NCBI GenBank assembly: GCA_031556035.1
Contig: JAVBTT010000012.1
Coordinates: forward strand, 75,519 to 139,518
Source: JAVBTT01 sp031556035
GTDB lineage: Bacteria; Bacillota; Clostridia; Oscillospirales; UBA929
Direction: 5' to 3'
Length of the DNA stretch: 64,000 nucleotides
The position numbers and the translations under genes were made by a program. The notes below the pieces were generated by a model. That model was given only the letters and a program-made list of their open reading frames with translations. It searched no databases and had not been told where the DNA came from. Below, in pieces: positions 8,119 to 15,968 of the stretch (its first letter is position 1; every line of letters starts with the position of its first letter).

Positions 8119-9249
8119 ATGACCTTCAGGCTGCTTTCGACATCCGGCCGCGCCCGCAGGGGAGAGGCGGAGACCGCTCACGGCGCTGTTCAGACCCCGG
8201 TTTTTATGAATGTCGGTACACAGGCCGCCATTAAGGGCGGCCTTTCGGCGGAGGATTTGAAAACGATCGGATGCCAGGTTCAGCTATCAAACACCTACCA
8301 TCTGCATCTTCGGCCCGGCGAGGAGGTTGTCCGCGCGCTGGGCGGGCTGCACGGCTTTATGGGCTGGGACGGCCCTGTCCTAACGGACAGCGGGGGGTTT
8401 CAGGTCTTTTCCCTGGCCAAGCTGAGGGATATTTCCGAGGAGGGGGTGTCCTTTAATTCCCATGTAGACGGGCGGAGGATTGACCTTACGCCGGAGAAAT
8501 CCGTGGCTGTCCAGGCAGCTCTCGGCTCGGACATCGCCATGGCCTTTGACGAGTGCGTATCCAACCCGTCCCCGTATGAGTATGTGAAAAAATCGGCCGA
8601 ACGCACTACCCGATGGCTCGCGCGGTGCAGGGACGAGTGGCTGCGGCAGCTCGTATACTCGCCCGTCAATCCAGGCCAGGTGCTATGGGGGATTAATCAG
8701 GGGGGCACTTTCGACGAGATACGGGTGGAGCACATGAAGGCTATAGCGGAGCTTGACCTGCCAGGATACGCCGTCGGAGGGCTTGCCGTCGGAGAAGAGA
8801 CCGAGGTTATGTACCACATACTTGACGTTGTGACAGGGCATATGCCGGCGGACAGGCCCAGATACCTTATGGGGGTCGGCACCCCCGCGAATATAATTGA
8901 AGCCGTGTACCGGGGCATCGATTTTTTTGACTGCGTAATGCCGGCGCGCAACGCGCGTCACGGGCATCTCTTCACCTGGAGCGGGGTGCGCAATATCAAG
9001 AACGAGAAGTACTCCAGGGATCCGGAGCCCATAGACCCCCTGTGCGCCTGCCCGGTGTGCGCCCGCTACTCAAGAGCGTATATAAGGCATCTGCTGAAGG
9101 CGGGGGAGCTGCTGGGGCTGAGGCTGTCTGTCATTCACAACCTGTTTTTTTATAACGAGCTCATGGCGAGAATACGAGCCGCTCTGGACGCGGGGAGCTT
9201 TGATATATTCAGGAGGGACTGCTCTGAAAAGCTGTCCCAAAGGATATAA
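8119..9249 (+). CDS. tgt: queuine tRNA-ribosyltransferase
   Basis: Tgt exchanges guanine 34 of GUN-anticodon tRNAs for preQ1. The 376-residue TIM-barrel enzyme shows the base-binding DSGGFQVFSL loop with D90, the nucleophile D271 in FFDCVMPARNARHG, and the structural zinc site C309, C311, C314 and H340. GAGGTGA lies before the ATG at 8119. Length and motifs are those of bacterial Tgt. It works directly with QueA encoded just upstream. Confidence 0.97.
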   Translation: MTFRLLSTSGRARRGEAETAHGAVQTPVFMNVGTQAAIKGGLSAEDLKTIGCQVQLSNTYHLHLRPGEEVVRALGGLHGFMGWDGPVLTDSGGFQVFSLAKLRDISEEGVSFNSHVDGRRIDLTPEKSVAVQAALGSDIAMAFDECVSNPSPYEYVKKSAERTTRWLARCRDEWLRQLVYSPVNPGQVLWGINQGGTFDEIRVEHMKAIAELDLPGYAVGGLAVGEETEVMYHILDVVTGHMPADRPRYLMGVGTPANIIEAVYRGIDFFDCVMPARNARHGHLFTWSGVRNIKNEKYSRDPEPIDPLCACPVCARYSRAYIRHLLKAGELLGLRLSVIHNLFFYNELMARIRAALDAGSFDIFRRDCSEKLSQRI

Positions 9250-9331
9250 TTCACACAAAGCTCTTGAAATCCTCGGCGCGTCCCTATATAATGCATTACG
9301 TGACGTTGAAAAACGGGAGGTGAACACGCAT

Positions 9332-9643
9332 ATGTACAGAGTACTGCTCGAAGGAACCGGCGCCGGAGGCATGGAGATGTGGACATCGCTGCTGATGTTT
9401 GTGCCCCTTATAGCGATCATCTATTTCTTTATGATTCGCCCCGAAAACAAGCGCAAAAAAAAGGCGAAGCAGATGCGCGACGAGCTGATTGTCGGTGACG
9501 AGATAACGACAATCGGCGGTATTGTCGGACGCATTGTAAGCATCAAGGACGATGAGCTCACAATCGAATCCGGGGCCGATAAATCCCGATTCAGAATTAA
9601 AAAATGGGCCATTTCCACCAAGGAAGAGAAAATAAGCGATTGA
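9332..9643 (+). CDS. yajC: preprotein translocase subunit YajC
   Basis: The 103-residue product has a single N-terminal membrane helix (about residues 12-32, LLMFVPLIAIIYFFMIRP) followed by a basic KRKKKAKQM stretch and the small soluble YajC domain (VGDEITTIGGIVGRIVSI). YajC is an accessory subunit of the SecDF-YajC complex. A strong GGGAGGTGA fixes the start at 9332. It follows tgt, as in many bacteria, and precedes the TIGR04086/SCIFF genes in the arrangement typical of Clostridia. Confidence 0.93.
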   Translation: MYRVLLEGTGAGGMEMWTSLLMFVPLIAIIYFFMIRPENKRKKKAKQMRDELIVGDEITTIGGIVGRIVSIKDDELTIESGADKSRFRIKKWAISTKEEKISD

Positions 9644-9730
9644 GTTTGCCGCTGAACCGACGATTGCGCTTCTATTTCCGTCCAAGCCCGCATATGTTTG
9701 TCTCAAGACAGGCATGGGGAGGGAAACCGG

Positions 9731-10132
9731 ATGGGAAACAGGGAAGAGGACGTTCTCCCGGGCAAAAAGCTAATTTTACAAGTGATATTCGGGGCGCTTA
9801 AAGGCCTGATAATCTCGGTCATACTGGCCGCCGTACTGTCGCTTGCCGTGAGCGGGGGAATACTGCCTGCGGACAAAGCGCTGGCAATGGCTATCTTCTG
9901 CACACTTACCGGGAGCTTTGCCGGCAGTTTTTTTGCGGTTAGAAAACACAGGGAAAAGCGCTGGCTGCTTGGCCTTGCCGTCGGTTTCTGCGTTTTCGCC
10001 CTGCTGTTTGTCCTTGGGCTTGTTTTTTCCCTGCCCAGGGCCGGCGTGCCCCAGATGCTGGGAGCGACGCTTCTGGCCGGTCTGCTGGGAGGACTTCCCG
10101 GCACAAAGCGCAAACATAGGAGTAAGAGATAG
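9731..10132 (+). CDS. TIGR04086-family membrane protein
   Basis: This 133-residue protein has about four hydrophobic helices (around residues 14-35, 44-62, 73-95 and 100-120) and a basic end (KRKHRSKR). It matches the small TIGR04086 membrane family that is typically encoded between yajC and the SCIFF peptide gene in Clostridia; identification rests on size, topology and position. GGGGAGGG stands upstream of the ATG at 9731. Function is unknown; the neighbourhood suggests a link with SCIFF maturation or export, but this is unproven. Confidence 0.8.
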   Translation: MGNREEDVLPGKKLILQVIFGALKGLIISVILAAVLSLAVSGGILPADKALAMAIFCTLTGSFAGSFFAVRKHREKRWLLGLAVGFCVFALLFVLGLVFSLPRAGVPQMLGATLLAGLLGGLPGTKRKHRSKR

Positions 10133-10146
10133 AGGAGTTGTTCACA

Positions 10147-10317
10147 TTGAAGCACATAAAGACTGTCAATAAGGCCACCCTAAAGGCCAGCGCATCGGGA
10201 GGCGGCTGCGGCGAGTGCCAAACCTCCTGCCAGAGCGCGTGCAAAACCTCTTGCACCGTCGCAAACCAGAAGTGCGAGAGCCGCCAGTCCAAGGTGCGCA
10301 ATCCCCTGGGACGCTGA
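10147..10317 (+). CDS. scfA: SCIFF peptide precursor (six-cysteine ribosomally made peptide)
   Basis: A TTG start at 10147 after GAGGAG opens a 56-residue frame beginning MKHIKTVNKATLKAS. Six cysteines lie at residues 21, 24, 28, 32, 36 and 43, the pattern of SCIFF (six Cys in forty-five), a conserved Clostridia peptide that its radical-SAM partner modifies by thioether crosslinking of a cysteine. The leader is almost the family consensus. The gene ends 63 bases before scfB, with a hairpin between them. The tail after Cys43 (ESRQSKVRNPLGR) is somewhat longer than in short family members. Its biological role is unknown. Confidence 0.95.
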   Translation: MKHIKTVNKATLKASASGGGCGECQTSCQSACKTSCTVANQKCESRQSKVRNPLGR

Positions 10318-10330
10318 ACGGATAAAAGTC

Positions 10331-10356
10331 AAGGGCGGCAGTTATCTGCCGCCCTT
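10331..10356 (+). terminator. hairpin between scfA and scfB
   Basis: Arms 10331-10341 and 10346-10356 (11 bp, loop TTAT) form a very stable stem followed by a short T-rich tail. It probably acts as a partial terminator or 3' stabiliser that leaves the peptide mRNA in excess over the maturase mRNA. Confidence 0.7.
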
Positions 10357-10379
10357 TGCGATCTTTAAAGGAGAACCGC

Positions 10380-11696
10380 ATGATACATACATACACGCTG
10401 TTTGACAGACATATTGTAATCGACGTGCCAAGCGGGGCTGTACATGAGGTGGACGGGCCCACGCTTGATCTGCTTCGCTCGATCAAGCCCCCGATGAGCC
10501 CCATACCTCCAATTGAACTGTCGGACGAGGAAAAGGAGATATGGGGGGAGCTCTACTCGCTCCAGTGTGAGGGGCTGTTGTTTTCGGAGGATACGCCTGT
10601 TGGCCTGCCTACAGAAACGCCGCTCAAGGCGCTCTGTCTGCATGTCGCGCACGACTGCAACCTGCGCTGCGAATACTGCTTCGCCTCAACCGGCGACTTC
10701 GGCACAGGGAGAGCTATTATGAGCCCCGAAACGGCCGAGAGGGCGATAGATTATCTTTTGTCCCGCTGCGGCACTCGGCGCAACCTTGAAATCGACTTTT
10801 TCGGCGGTGAGCCGCTTATGGCCCTCGATACGGTAAAGCATACGGTGGAGTATGCCCGAAACAGGGCGCCGGAGAAGAACTTCAGGTTTACCATTACGAC
10901 AAACGGTCTGCTGCTTGACGAGGATGCCATTGAGTATATCAACCGCGAAATGAACAACGTGGTGCTGTCGCTGGACGGCCGGAGGGAGATAAACGACTCC
11001 GTGCGCAGGACGGCGGGCGGACACGGCTGCTATGACGTCATCGTCCCGCGTTACAAAGCGCTCGTTGCGTCGCGTGAGGGGGATTACTTCATACGGGGAA
11101 CTTATACCTCGCAAAATCTCGACTTTGCAGCGGACGTCCGTCAGATAGCATCCGAGGGGTTTGGCAACATTTCAGTAGAGCCGGTGGTTCTCAGGCACGG
11201 GCACAGACTGGCGATAGGGGAGGAACACCTGGACAGGATTTGCGCCGAATATGAGAAGCTGACCCTGGAACTGAGCGGCGAAGACGCCGGATACAGCTTT
11301 TTTCACTTTAACGTCGACCTTGAGCAGGGGCCCTGCATATATAAGCGCTTGAGAGGCTGCGGGGCGGGGTATGAGTACGCGGCGGTTTCGCCGGAGGGAG
11401 ATGTATATCCCTGCCACCAGTTTGTTGGAAACGGGCACTTTAAAATGGGGAGCGTCTTTGAGGGGAGCTTTGACGGCGCGATATCCTCAGAGTTTTCCGC
11501 GCGAAGCATATACTCAAACAGAGAATGCGCCTCATGCTGGGCGAAGTACTATTGCTCCGGCGGGTGCGCCGCGTCAAATTTAACCGTGAACGGCAGCCCG
11601 GATATCCTGGACACGGTCGGATGCGCTCTTGAACGGAAAAGGCTCGAATGTGCAATTTACCTAAAAGTGTTGGAAAAAGCTCGGGAAAACGCTTGA
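10380..11696 (+). CDS. scfB: SCIFF maturase, radical SAM/SPASM thioether-forming enzyme
   Basis: The 438-residue protein installs the thioether crosslink on SCIFF. The N-terminal 80 residues form a precursor-recognition-like region. The radical SAM cluster motif is CNLRCEYC with C93, C97 and C100, followed by FFGGEPL and TTNGLLLDE. The C-terminal SPASM/auxiliary cluster region includes CGAGYEYAAVSPEGDVYPC, then CASCW, CSGGC and a final cysteine near GCALERKR. GGAG precedes the ATG at 10380. Its pairing with scfA makes the assignment firm. Confidence 0.95.
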   Translation: MIHTYTLFDRHIVIDVPSGAVHEVDGPTLDLLRSIKPPMSPIPPIELSDEEKEIWGELYSLQCEGLLFSEDTPVGLPTETPLKALCLHVAHDCNLRCEYCFASTGDFGTGRAIMSPETAERAIDYLLSRCGTRRNLEIDFFGGEPLMALDTVKHTVEYARNRAPEKNFRFTITTNGLLLDEDAIEYINREMNNVVLSLDGRREINDSVRRTAGGHGCYDVIVPRYKALVASREGDYFIRGTYTSQNLDFAADVRQIASEGFGNISVEPVVLRHGHRLAIGEEHLDRICAEYEKLTLELSGEDAGYSFFHFNVDLEQGPCIYKRLRGCGAGYEYAAVSPEGDVYPCHQFVGNGHFKMGSVFEGSFDGAISSEFSARSIYSNRECASCWAKYYCSGGCAASNLTVNGSPDILDTVGCALERKRLECAIYLKVLEKARENA

Positions 11697-11794
11697 TTTT
11701 TAACTTTGTACAAAAAAACAATTGATTTTTTTAAACTCTGGTTTTTTCAACATCTTGTCTGATTGTTTTTTATTGATATCAATATCTTGAGAAT

Positions 11795-11821
11795 TTGACG
11801 TCCGGCATATCCGGACGTCAA
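11795..11821 (+). terminator. hairpin downstream of scfB
   Basis: Arms 11795-11805 and 11811-11821 are perfectly complementary (TTGACGTCCGG and its complement), loop CATAT, followed by a T-rich stretch. It is a plausible terminator about 100 bases after the scfB stop. Confidence 0.5.
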
Positions 11822-11833
11822 TCTTATGTTCCT

Positions 11834-11861
11834 TAGTTTACATAATATAGTTTACATAATA
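11834..11861 (+). repeat. 14-bp perfect tandem repeat
   Basis: TAGTTTACATAATA occurs twice back to back (11834-11847 and 11848-11861), about 170 bases before spoIIM. It could be a paired regulator-binding site; no known operator matches it. Confidence 0.6.
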
Positions 11862-12035
11862 TTTGTATATAATAACCAAAAATATTTATTTGGGATTTTG
11901 TTTCTTGATAATTTGCCCCAAATAGCGTATAGTATTATTTGTAAAATAATTATGTCAATTTGTGTTGAATTATGCAGACGAGCCCGATTCTAAAACTTGT
12001 CCCTTGAGCATAGAATGCTTAACGAGGTGATGGGT

Positions 12036-12623
12036 TTGGAAAAGCAAAAAATATCGGTGTCCGCCGTGCTTCTTGTTGCCTTTTTTCTGATCGGCGTCTT
12101 TGCCGGCTGTTTTGTATCCCTGAGGGTTTCGTCCGAAACCTCCGACTACCTCAACGGATATATTTCGGGTATCGTCAGGGGAGAGGATGTTATGCTCAAT
12201 CCCATAGGGCAGGCCATTCTTAACTCCCTTTCGCTTCCGGTTGTTATCTTTATTTTGAGCTTTACCGTTTTTGGAGTGGCGGCGATTCCGCTTGCGGTCG
12301 CAACAAAGGCTTTTTTCCTGTCATTTGCGATCGCGGCTTTTGTCCGTTCCTTTGGAGTCTCAGGAGCGCTCTATGCTTTCGGGGCGCTGGGACCGCAAAA
12401 TCTGCTTTCCTTGCCTTGCCTGTTTATCTTATCAGCTCAGGGCATCGCCTCCTCTCTGGCGGTTGTTTCGGTGTTTGTTGGCAAGTCGAAAAAGCCCGGC
12501 GGCTTTTATGGCAAGCCAGCGCTCGTAAAGGCGTTGGTATGCTCGCTCGTTTTACTCGCCGCGGCTTTGCTGGAGGCCTATGTAGTGCCGTCGCTGTTTT
12601 CGGCTCTTGCCGTCAACATATAA
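12036..12623 (+). CDS. spoIIM: stage II sporulation protein M
   Basis: SpoIIM belongs to the DMP complex (SpoIID, SpoIIM, SpoIIP) that degrades septal peptidoglycan during engulfment. The product is about 195 residues with five predicted membrane helices; the loop GPQNLLSLPCLFILSAQG and a PLAVATKAFF segment resemble the family. I place the start at TTG 12036 because GAGGTGAT lies just before it; in-frame ATG codons at 12015 and 12030 are poorly spaced for that site. xerD follows, the same spoIIM-xerD order as in Bacillus, which supports both calls. Confidence 0.88.
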   Translation: MEKQKISVSAVLLVAFFLIGVFAGCFVSLRVSSETSDYLNGYISGIVRGEDVMLNPIGQAILNSLSLPVVIFILSFTVFGVAAIPLAVATKAFFLSFAIAAFVRSFGVSGALYAFGALGPQNLLSLPCLFILSAQGIASSLAVVSVFVGKSKKPGGFYGKPALVKALVCSLVLLAAALLEAYVVPSLFSALAVNI

Positions 12624-12716
12624 AATTATCCTGTAATCCAAAACAGATATTAGGGTGTGTTCGACGATAATCGAAATGTCCTAGTACAAACAACGATCAC
12701 AGAAGAGGGTTTTTAC

Positions 12717-13589
12717 ATGACCGAGACAATAAATCTTTATGAAGCTCATTTGAAAAACGAGCGCAAGGCCTCTCAGAATACGCTATCCTCCTACATAAGG
12801 GATGTGCGGCATTTTTTGGAGCATGTCGACATGTCTCCCGGGGACGTGACGCGCGACGTTGTGATTGACTATACAACCTGGCTCAGCTCTCAGGGAAAGT
12901 CGGTTTCCACAGTAATGCGCACCACCGCTTCTCTGAAAAGCTATTTTTCGTTTATGCTGATAAAGGGCTTTGTGGCGGAAAATCCCGTCATGAACATCAC
13001 CCCGCCCAAGGTGGAGCGCAAGCTGCCACAGATACTCACCAGCAAAGAGGTTGAGCTGCTGTTGAATCAACCGCGCTGTGTCGATCTGAAGGGGTATCGC
13101 GACTGTGCCATGCTTGAGCTGCTTTATGCAACCGGTCTGCGCGTCAGCGAGCTTATCGCACTCAATACAAATGATATTAACCTCAGCGCGAGCTTTGTTC
13201 GCTGCGTCAGCGGAGCGCGCGAGCGCATCATTCCGATATACCCAGCCGCCGTGAAGGCGGTCGGCGAATACGTAAAGGTTGCCAGGGACAAAATGATTGA
13301 GAACAAAAACGAGCAGGCCCTGTTTGTGAACGTGAGCGGGGAGAGGATGTCGCGTCAGGGCTTTTGGAAAATAATAAAGCTCTACCAAGAGAAAGCCAGG
13401 ATCGATAAGCAGATAACCCCGCACACCCTCCGGCACTCATTCGCGGCGCACCTGCTTGAAAACGGCGCAGATCTCCGATCCATACAGGAAATGCTGGGCC
13501 ATGCGGACATATCCTCCACCCAGGTATATGCAACGCTTGTAAAATCCAAGCTGCAAAGCGTTTATCAACGGGCTCATCCACGGGCTTAG
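12717..13589 (+). CDS. xerD: tyrosine recombinase, XerD-type
   Basis: This 290-residue site-specific recombinase has the N-terminal SAM-like core-binding domain (about residues 5-90) and the catalytic domain. Visible catalytic residues are Arg in ATGLRVSEL, His-x-x-Arg in HTLRHSFAAHLL, His in LGHADISSTQVY, and the final Tyr nucleophile in the same stretch. The beta-hairpin lysine usually seen as GKGxKER is replaced by SGARERIIP, which is unusual. GAGGG before the ATG at 12717 sets the start. Position after spoIIM suggests the chromosome-dimer-resolving XerD and not a mobile-element integrase. Confidence 0.88.
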   Translation: MTETINLYEAHLKNERKASQNTLSSYIRDVRHFLEHVDMSPGDVTRDVVIDYTTWLSSQGKSVSTVMRTTASLKSYFSFMLIKGFVAENPVMNITPPKVERKLPQILTSKEVELLLNQPRCVDLKGYRDCAMLELLYATGLRVSELIALNTNDINLSASFVRCVSGARERIIPIYPAAVKAVGEYVKVARDKMIENKNEQALFVNVSGERMSRQGFWKIIKLYQEKARIDKQITPHTLRHSFAAHLLENGADLRSIQEMLGHADISSTQVYATLVKSKLQSVYQRAHPRA

Positions 13590-13594
13590 CACCG

Positions 13595-13623
13595 AACCGG
13601 CGGCCGTCGGCCGCCGGTTTTTT
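13595..13623 (+). terminator. rho-independent terminator after xerD
   Basis: An 11-bp perfect GC-rich stem (13595-13605 with 13609-13619, loop GTC) is followed by six T's. It lies 6 bases after the xerD stop. Confidence 0.93.
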
Positions 13624-13653
13624 AGATACTATACTTAAGGAGAAAGACTCAAT

Positions 13654-14565
13654 ATGGCAGGTTTTTTCGGTCTTTTCGATTACAACAAGCCCGGTAAAGG
13701 CGTAGACGCCAACTCCCCCAAAAAGCATCCGTTCTTCTTGTTCTGGGAGCTATTATGGAGGAAGTTTTCTCGACTGATCGTGCTCAATATCTTATATTTC
13801 ATCTGCATACTTCCAATACTGTCCTTCGGCTATACACAATTCTACGCTAACCTGATGGACTTAATCGGTGTTGTCAGCGAGGATGTGGCGCTCGGCCCGC
13901 TTCCGACGCTGTTGACGTCTATCGCCCTGTCTGTACCGTACCCGCTGTTTATTGCACTGCTTGTTTTATCCGTCGTGCTCTATGGACCTGTCACATGCGG
14001 GTTTACTTATATGTTGCGCAATTTCGCGCGCGAGGAGCACGCATGGCTGAGCGACTTTTTTTCGAGACTGAAGAGCAATTTTAAGCAGGGAGTTGCCATA
14101 GGCGTACTTGAACTTCTTGTATACTCAGTGTTTATCCTTAATTTGACGATGGAGCCACCTGCTGATGCAGCCGGAGCGGTAGGAACGGTATTTACCGTTG
14201 CCAAATATGTTTCAATATTTTTGGCTGTCATCTTTACTTTCATGCGGCACTATTTCTACACCATGATAGTGACATTCCATCTCACCGTATGGCAGATCAT
14301 CAAAAACGCGGTAATTTTTGCAATACTGGGCCTGTTCAGAAATATCCTGGTCACCGCTGTTGTCGTTATAACGGCGGTAGCGCTGGTACTTTTCAGCGGC
14401 TGGGCCGAGCTGATCCTGATACCGCTGTTCATGTTCTCGTTCTGGGGCTTCCTCACTACGTTCGCCTGTTATCCCGTTATTAAAAAATATATGATTGACC
14501 CACAGAACAAAGAGGGTGGAGTAGGGGAGAACCCGGAGCTGGAATCTGGCAGCGATAATGAATAG
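13654..14565 (+). CDS. DUF624 (YesL-like) membrane protein
   Basis: The 303-residue protein opens with FFGLFDYNKPGKGVD, then a helical region with about six membrane segments (around residues 38-58, 85-112, 145-162, 175-198, 215-240 and 245-270). The pattern of an LNILYFICILPI first helix and a GPVTCGFTYMLRNFAREEH loop resembles the YesL/DUF624 family, often found with sugar ABC transporters. Here it stands alone between two recombinase genes. AAGGAG precedes the ATG. The last 25 residues are acidic and probably cytoplasmic. Biochemical function is unknown. Confidence 0.75.
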   Translation: MAGFFGLFDYNKPGKGVDANSPKKHPFFLFWELLWRKFSRLIVLNILYFICILPILSFGYTQFYANLMDLIGVVSEDVALGPLPTLLTSIALSVPYPLFIALLVLSVVLYGPVTCGFTYMLRNFAREEHAWLSDFFSRLKSNFKQGVAIGVLELLVYSVFILNLTMEPPADAAGAVGTVFTVAKYVSIFLAVIFTFMRHYFYTMIVTFHLTVWQIIKNAVIFAILGLFRNILVTAVVVITAVALVLFSGWAELILIPLFMFSFWGFLTTFACYPVIKKYMIDPQNKEGGVGENPELESGSDNE

Positions 14566-14570
14566 ACACC

Positions 14571-14619
14571 AAAAAAGGAGCCTGGAAAATCATTCGGATT
14601 TTCCAGGCTCCTTTTTTTT
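14571..14619. terminator. bidirectional terminator shared by convergent genes
   Basis: A perfect 15-bp stem (14577-14591 with 14597-14611) has six A's before and eight T's after it, so it works in both directions. The stop codon of the minus-strand recombinase (14590-14592) lies inside the stem. Confidence 0.95.
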
Positions 14620-15606
14620 AGCAGGCTTTATTTTTCCAAGCGGATTGGCCTTGGCGGCGGAGCGCAGCTCCGAACTCTCGATATGTGTGTATATCTGGGT
14701 TGTGTTTAGGTGGTCGTGCCCGAGAACCTCCTGAAGGGTTCTGACATCCACGCCGTTGCCGAGCATAAGGGTGGCCGCCGTGTGCCGCAGCTTGTGGGAG
14801 GAGTATTTATCTCTGTCGAGGCCGGCGGCACCAAGATGTTTTTTTACCAGTACATGGATGCTCTGAATCGATATGCGTTGCAAACGGCGGGACAAAAACA
14901 GAGCTTTTTCACCGGCAATGTTCGGTCTGACCATTAAATATTCTTGGAGCGCGTAAATACAGGCGTCGTTTAAAAACAGAACCCTTTCTTTGTTGCCTTT
15001 TCCTAACACTCTAACGGTTTCTTCTTTGATATCCGCAAGATTTAAGCCTTGAAGCTCTGAAATTCTAAGCCCGCAATTCAAAAAAAGTGTAATTATCGCG
15101 TAGTCGCGTTCCCGATAATCTCCGTCGATAGATTCCAGCAACCGGATGCTTTCCCGTTCGCTTAAATACCTTGGAAGCGACTTTTTAGCCCGCGGAGAAT
15201 CCAGCTCCAGAACCGGATTTTCCTCAATAATATGGGCCTTGTTTGAGGCGTATTTAAAGAAAGACCTTATCGACGCCACCTTGCGCGCGCGCGCTGAGGC
15301 GCTGAGACCTGCGCCGGTTTGAACCCCGGTTCGCTTTGGGGTGCGCTGGCGGCTCAGATACGCCAGGAATGCGTAGACCTCGCTGAGCGTCACGGACTGA
15401 ATAAAGCTTCGGTCAATATCAATAATGTCGATGCTTTCCCAGTCGTTTGTCGCTGAGATGAGTTTTCTGTGCATCTTCAGAAAACGGAAAAACATTCTGA
15501 GATCAAAATAATATTCATTGACCGTCTTGGGAGAATGGCCGCGTATGGACTCATGGTATATTAGAAATTCCCGCAAAATTACCGGCGTATCCTCAAAGCT
15601 GTTCAA
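14590..15606 (-). CDS. tyrosine recombinase, XerC-type
   Basis: The catalytic set is complete: Arg in NCGLRISEL, Lys in LGKGNKERV, His-x-x-Arg in HKLRHTAATLML, His in LGHDHLNTTQIYTH and the Tyr nucleophile in that motif. The N-terminal core-binding domain spans about residues 1-130. The exact start is uncertain: TTG at 15606 follows AAAGGAG at about 12 bases, while TTG at 15636 has no ribosome site and lies inside a palindrome. The last residues (KKKEPGKSE) are encoded by the terminator stem. A long insertion-free layout and solitary position suit a XerC partner for the XerD above, or an orphan integrase. Confidence 0.85.
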   Translation of the reverse strand: MNSFEDTPVILREFLIYHESIRGHSPKTVNEYYFDLRMFFRFLKMHRKLISATNDWESIDIIDIDRSFIQSVTLSEVYAFLAYLSRQRTPKRTGVQTGAGLSASARARKVASIRSFFKYASNKAHIIEENPVLELDSPRAKKSLPRYLSERESIRLLESIDGDYRERDYAIITLFLNCGLRISELQGLNLADIKEETVRVLGKGNKERVLFLNDACIYALQEYLMVRPNIAGEKALFLSRRLQRISIQSIHVLVKKHLGAAGLDRDKYSSHKLRHTAATLMLGNGVDVRTLQEVLGHDHLNTTQIYTHIESSELRSAAKANPLGKIKPAKKKEPGKSE

Positions 15607-15626
15607 AGCGCCTATCAGCTCCTTTG

Positions 15627-15655
15627 TATTATACAAAATTTTTATTTTGTATAAT
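15627..15655. promoter_or_regulatory. perfect AT-rich 13-bp palindrome upstream of the recombinase
   Basis: Arms 15627-15639 and 15643-15655 are perfect complements with a 3-base centre. Each arm contains a TATAAT-like box, one per strand, so this could be an operator overlapping divergent promoters, or a recombinase binding site. Confidence 0.5.
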
Positions 15656-15812
15656 AATCTGAAAAGTCATTTTAACAGGAGGGAATTGGAAATCCCTCTG
15701 CTGTGGATAGGATGATCTGAGTTTCCCTAATTTTCATTTGTATTATCCAACGTGGAGTGGCAAACTAATTTTGAAAATGCCGGATATCCGGCTATATAAA
15801 TTTGGGGGTTAT

Positions 15813-15968
15813 ATGATTACATGTACCATGAAGTGCGCATATCAGATCGAAGGGCTGTGTTCCCTTGAATACGCGGCATCCAGCGGAGAGGAAAACGATA
15901 CACGCGGGTGCAGGTACCGCATTATCCGGAAGCGTCTCGGAAAAGAGCAAGACGGACAGCGTCCTTGA
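15813..15968 (+). CDS. small cysteine-rich protein overlapping the end of radA
   Basis: A 51-residue frame starts at ATG 15813 after a GGGGG ribosome site. It has four cysteines near the N-terminal half (MITCTMKCAYQIEGLC, then GCRYRI). Small Clostridia proteins with the same CxxxCxYQxxGxC start occur next to housekeeping genes; the function is unknown. The tail (RKRLGKEQDGQRP) overlaps the last 47 bases of radA on the other strand, which may mean the natural end has drifted. The cysteine pattern suggests metal binding. Confidence 0.6.
   Translation: MITCTMKCAYQIEGLCSLEYAASSGEENDTRGCRYRIIRKRLGKEQDGQRP

Larger units (their letters stand above)
11697..12035. other. AT-rich intergenic region before spoIIM
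   Basis: No gene was seen in this 339-base stretch. It contains an 11-bp inverted repeat with a 5-base loop at 11795-11821 and a perfect 14-bp tandem duplication at 11834-11861. The inverted repeat may end the scfB transcript; the tandem repeat lies in the presumed spoIIM control region. Confidence 0.6.

Noticed and set aside
12670..12690. LexA/DinR-like box before xerD
   Set aside because: The short TTCGA palindrome does not match the CGAAC-4-GTTCG consensus.
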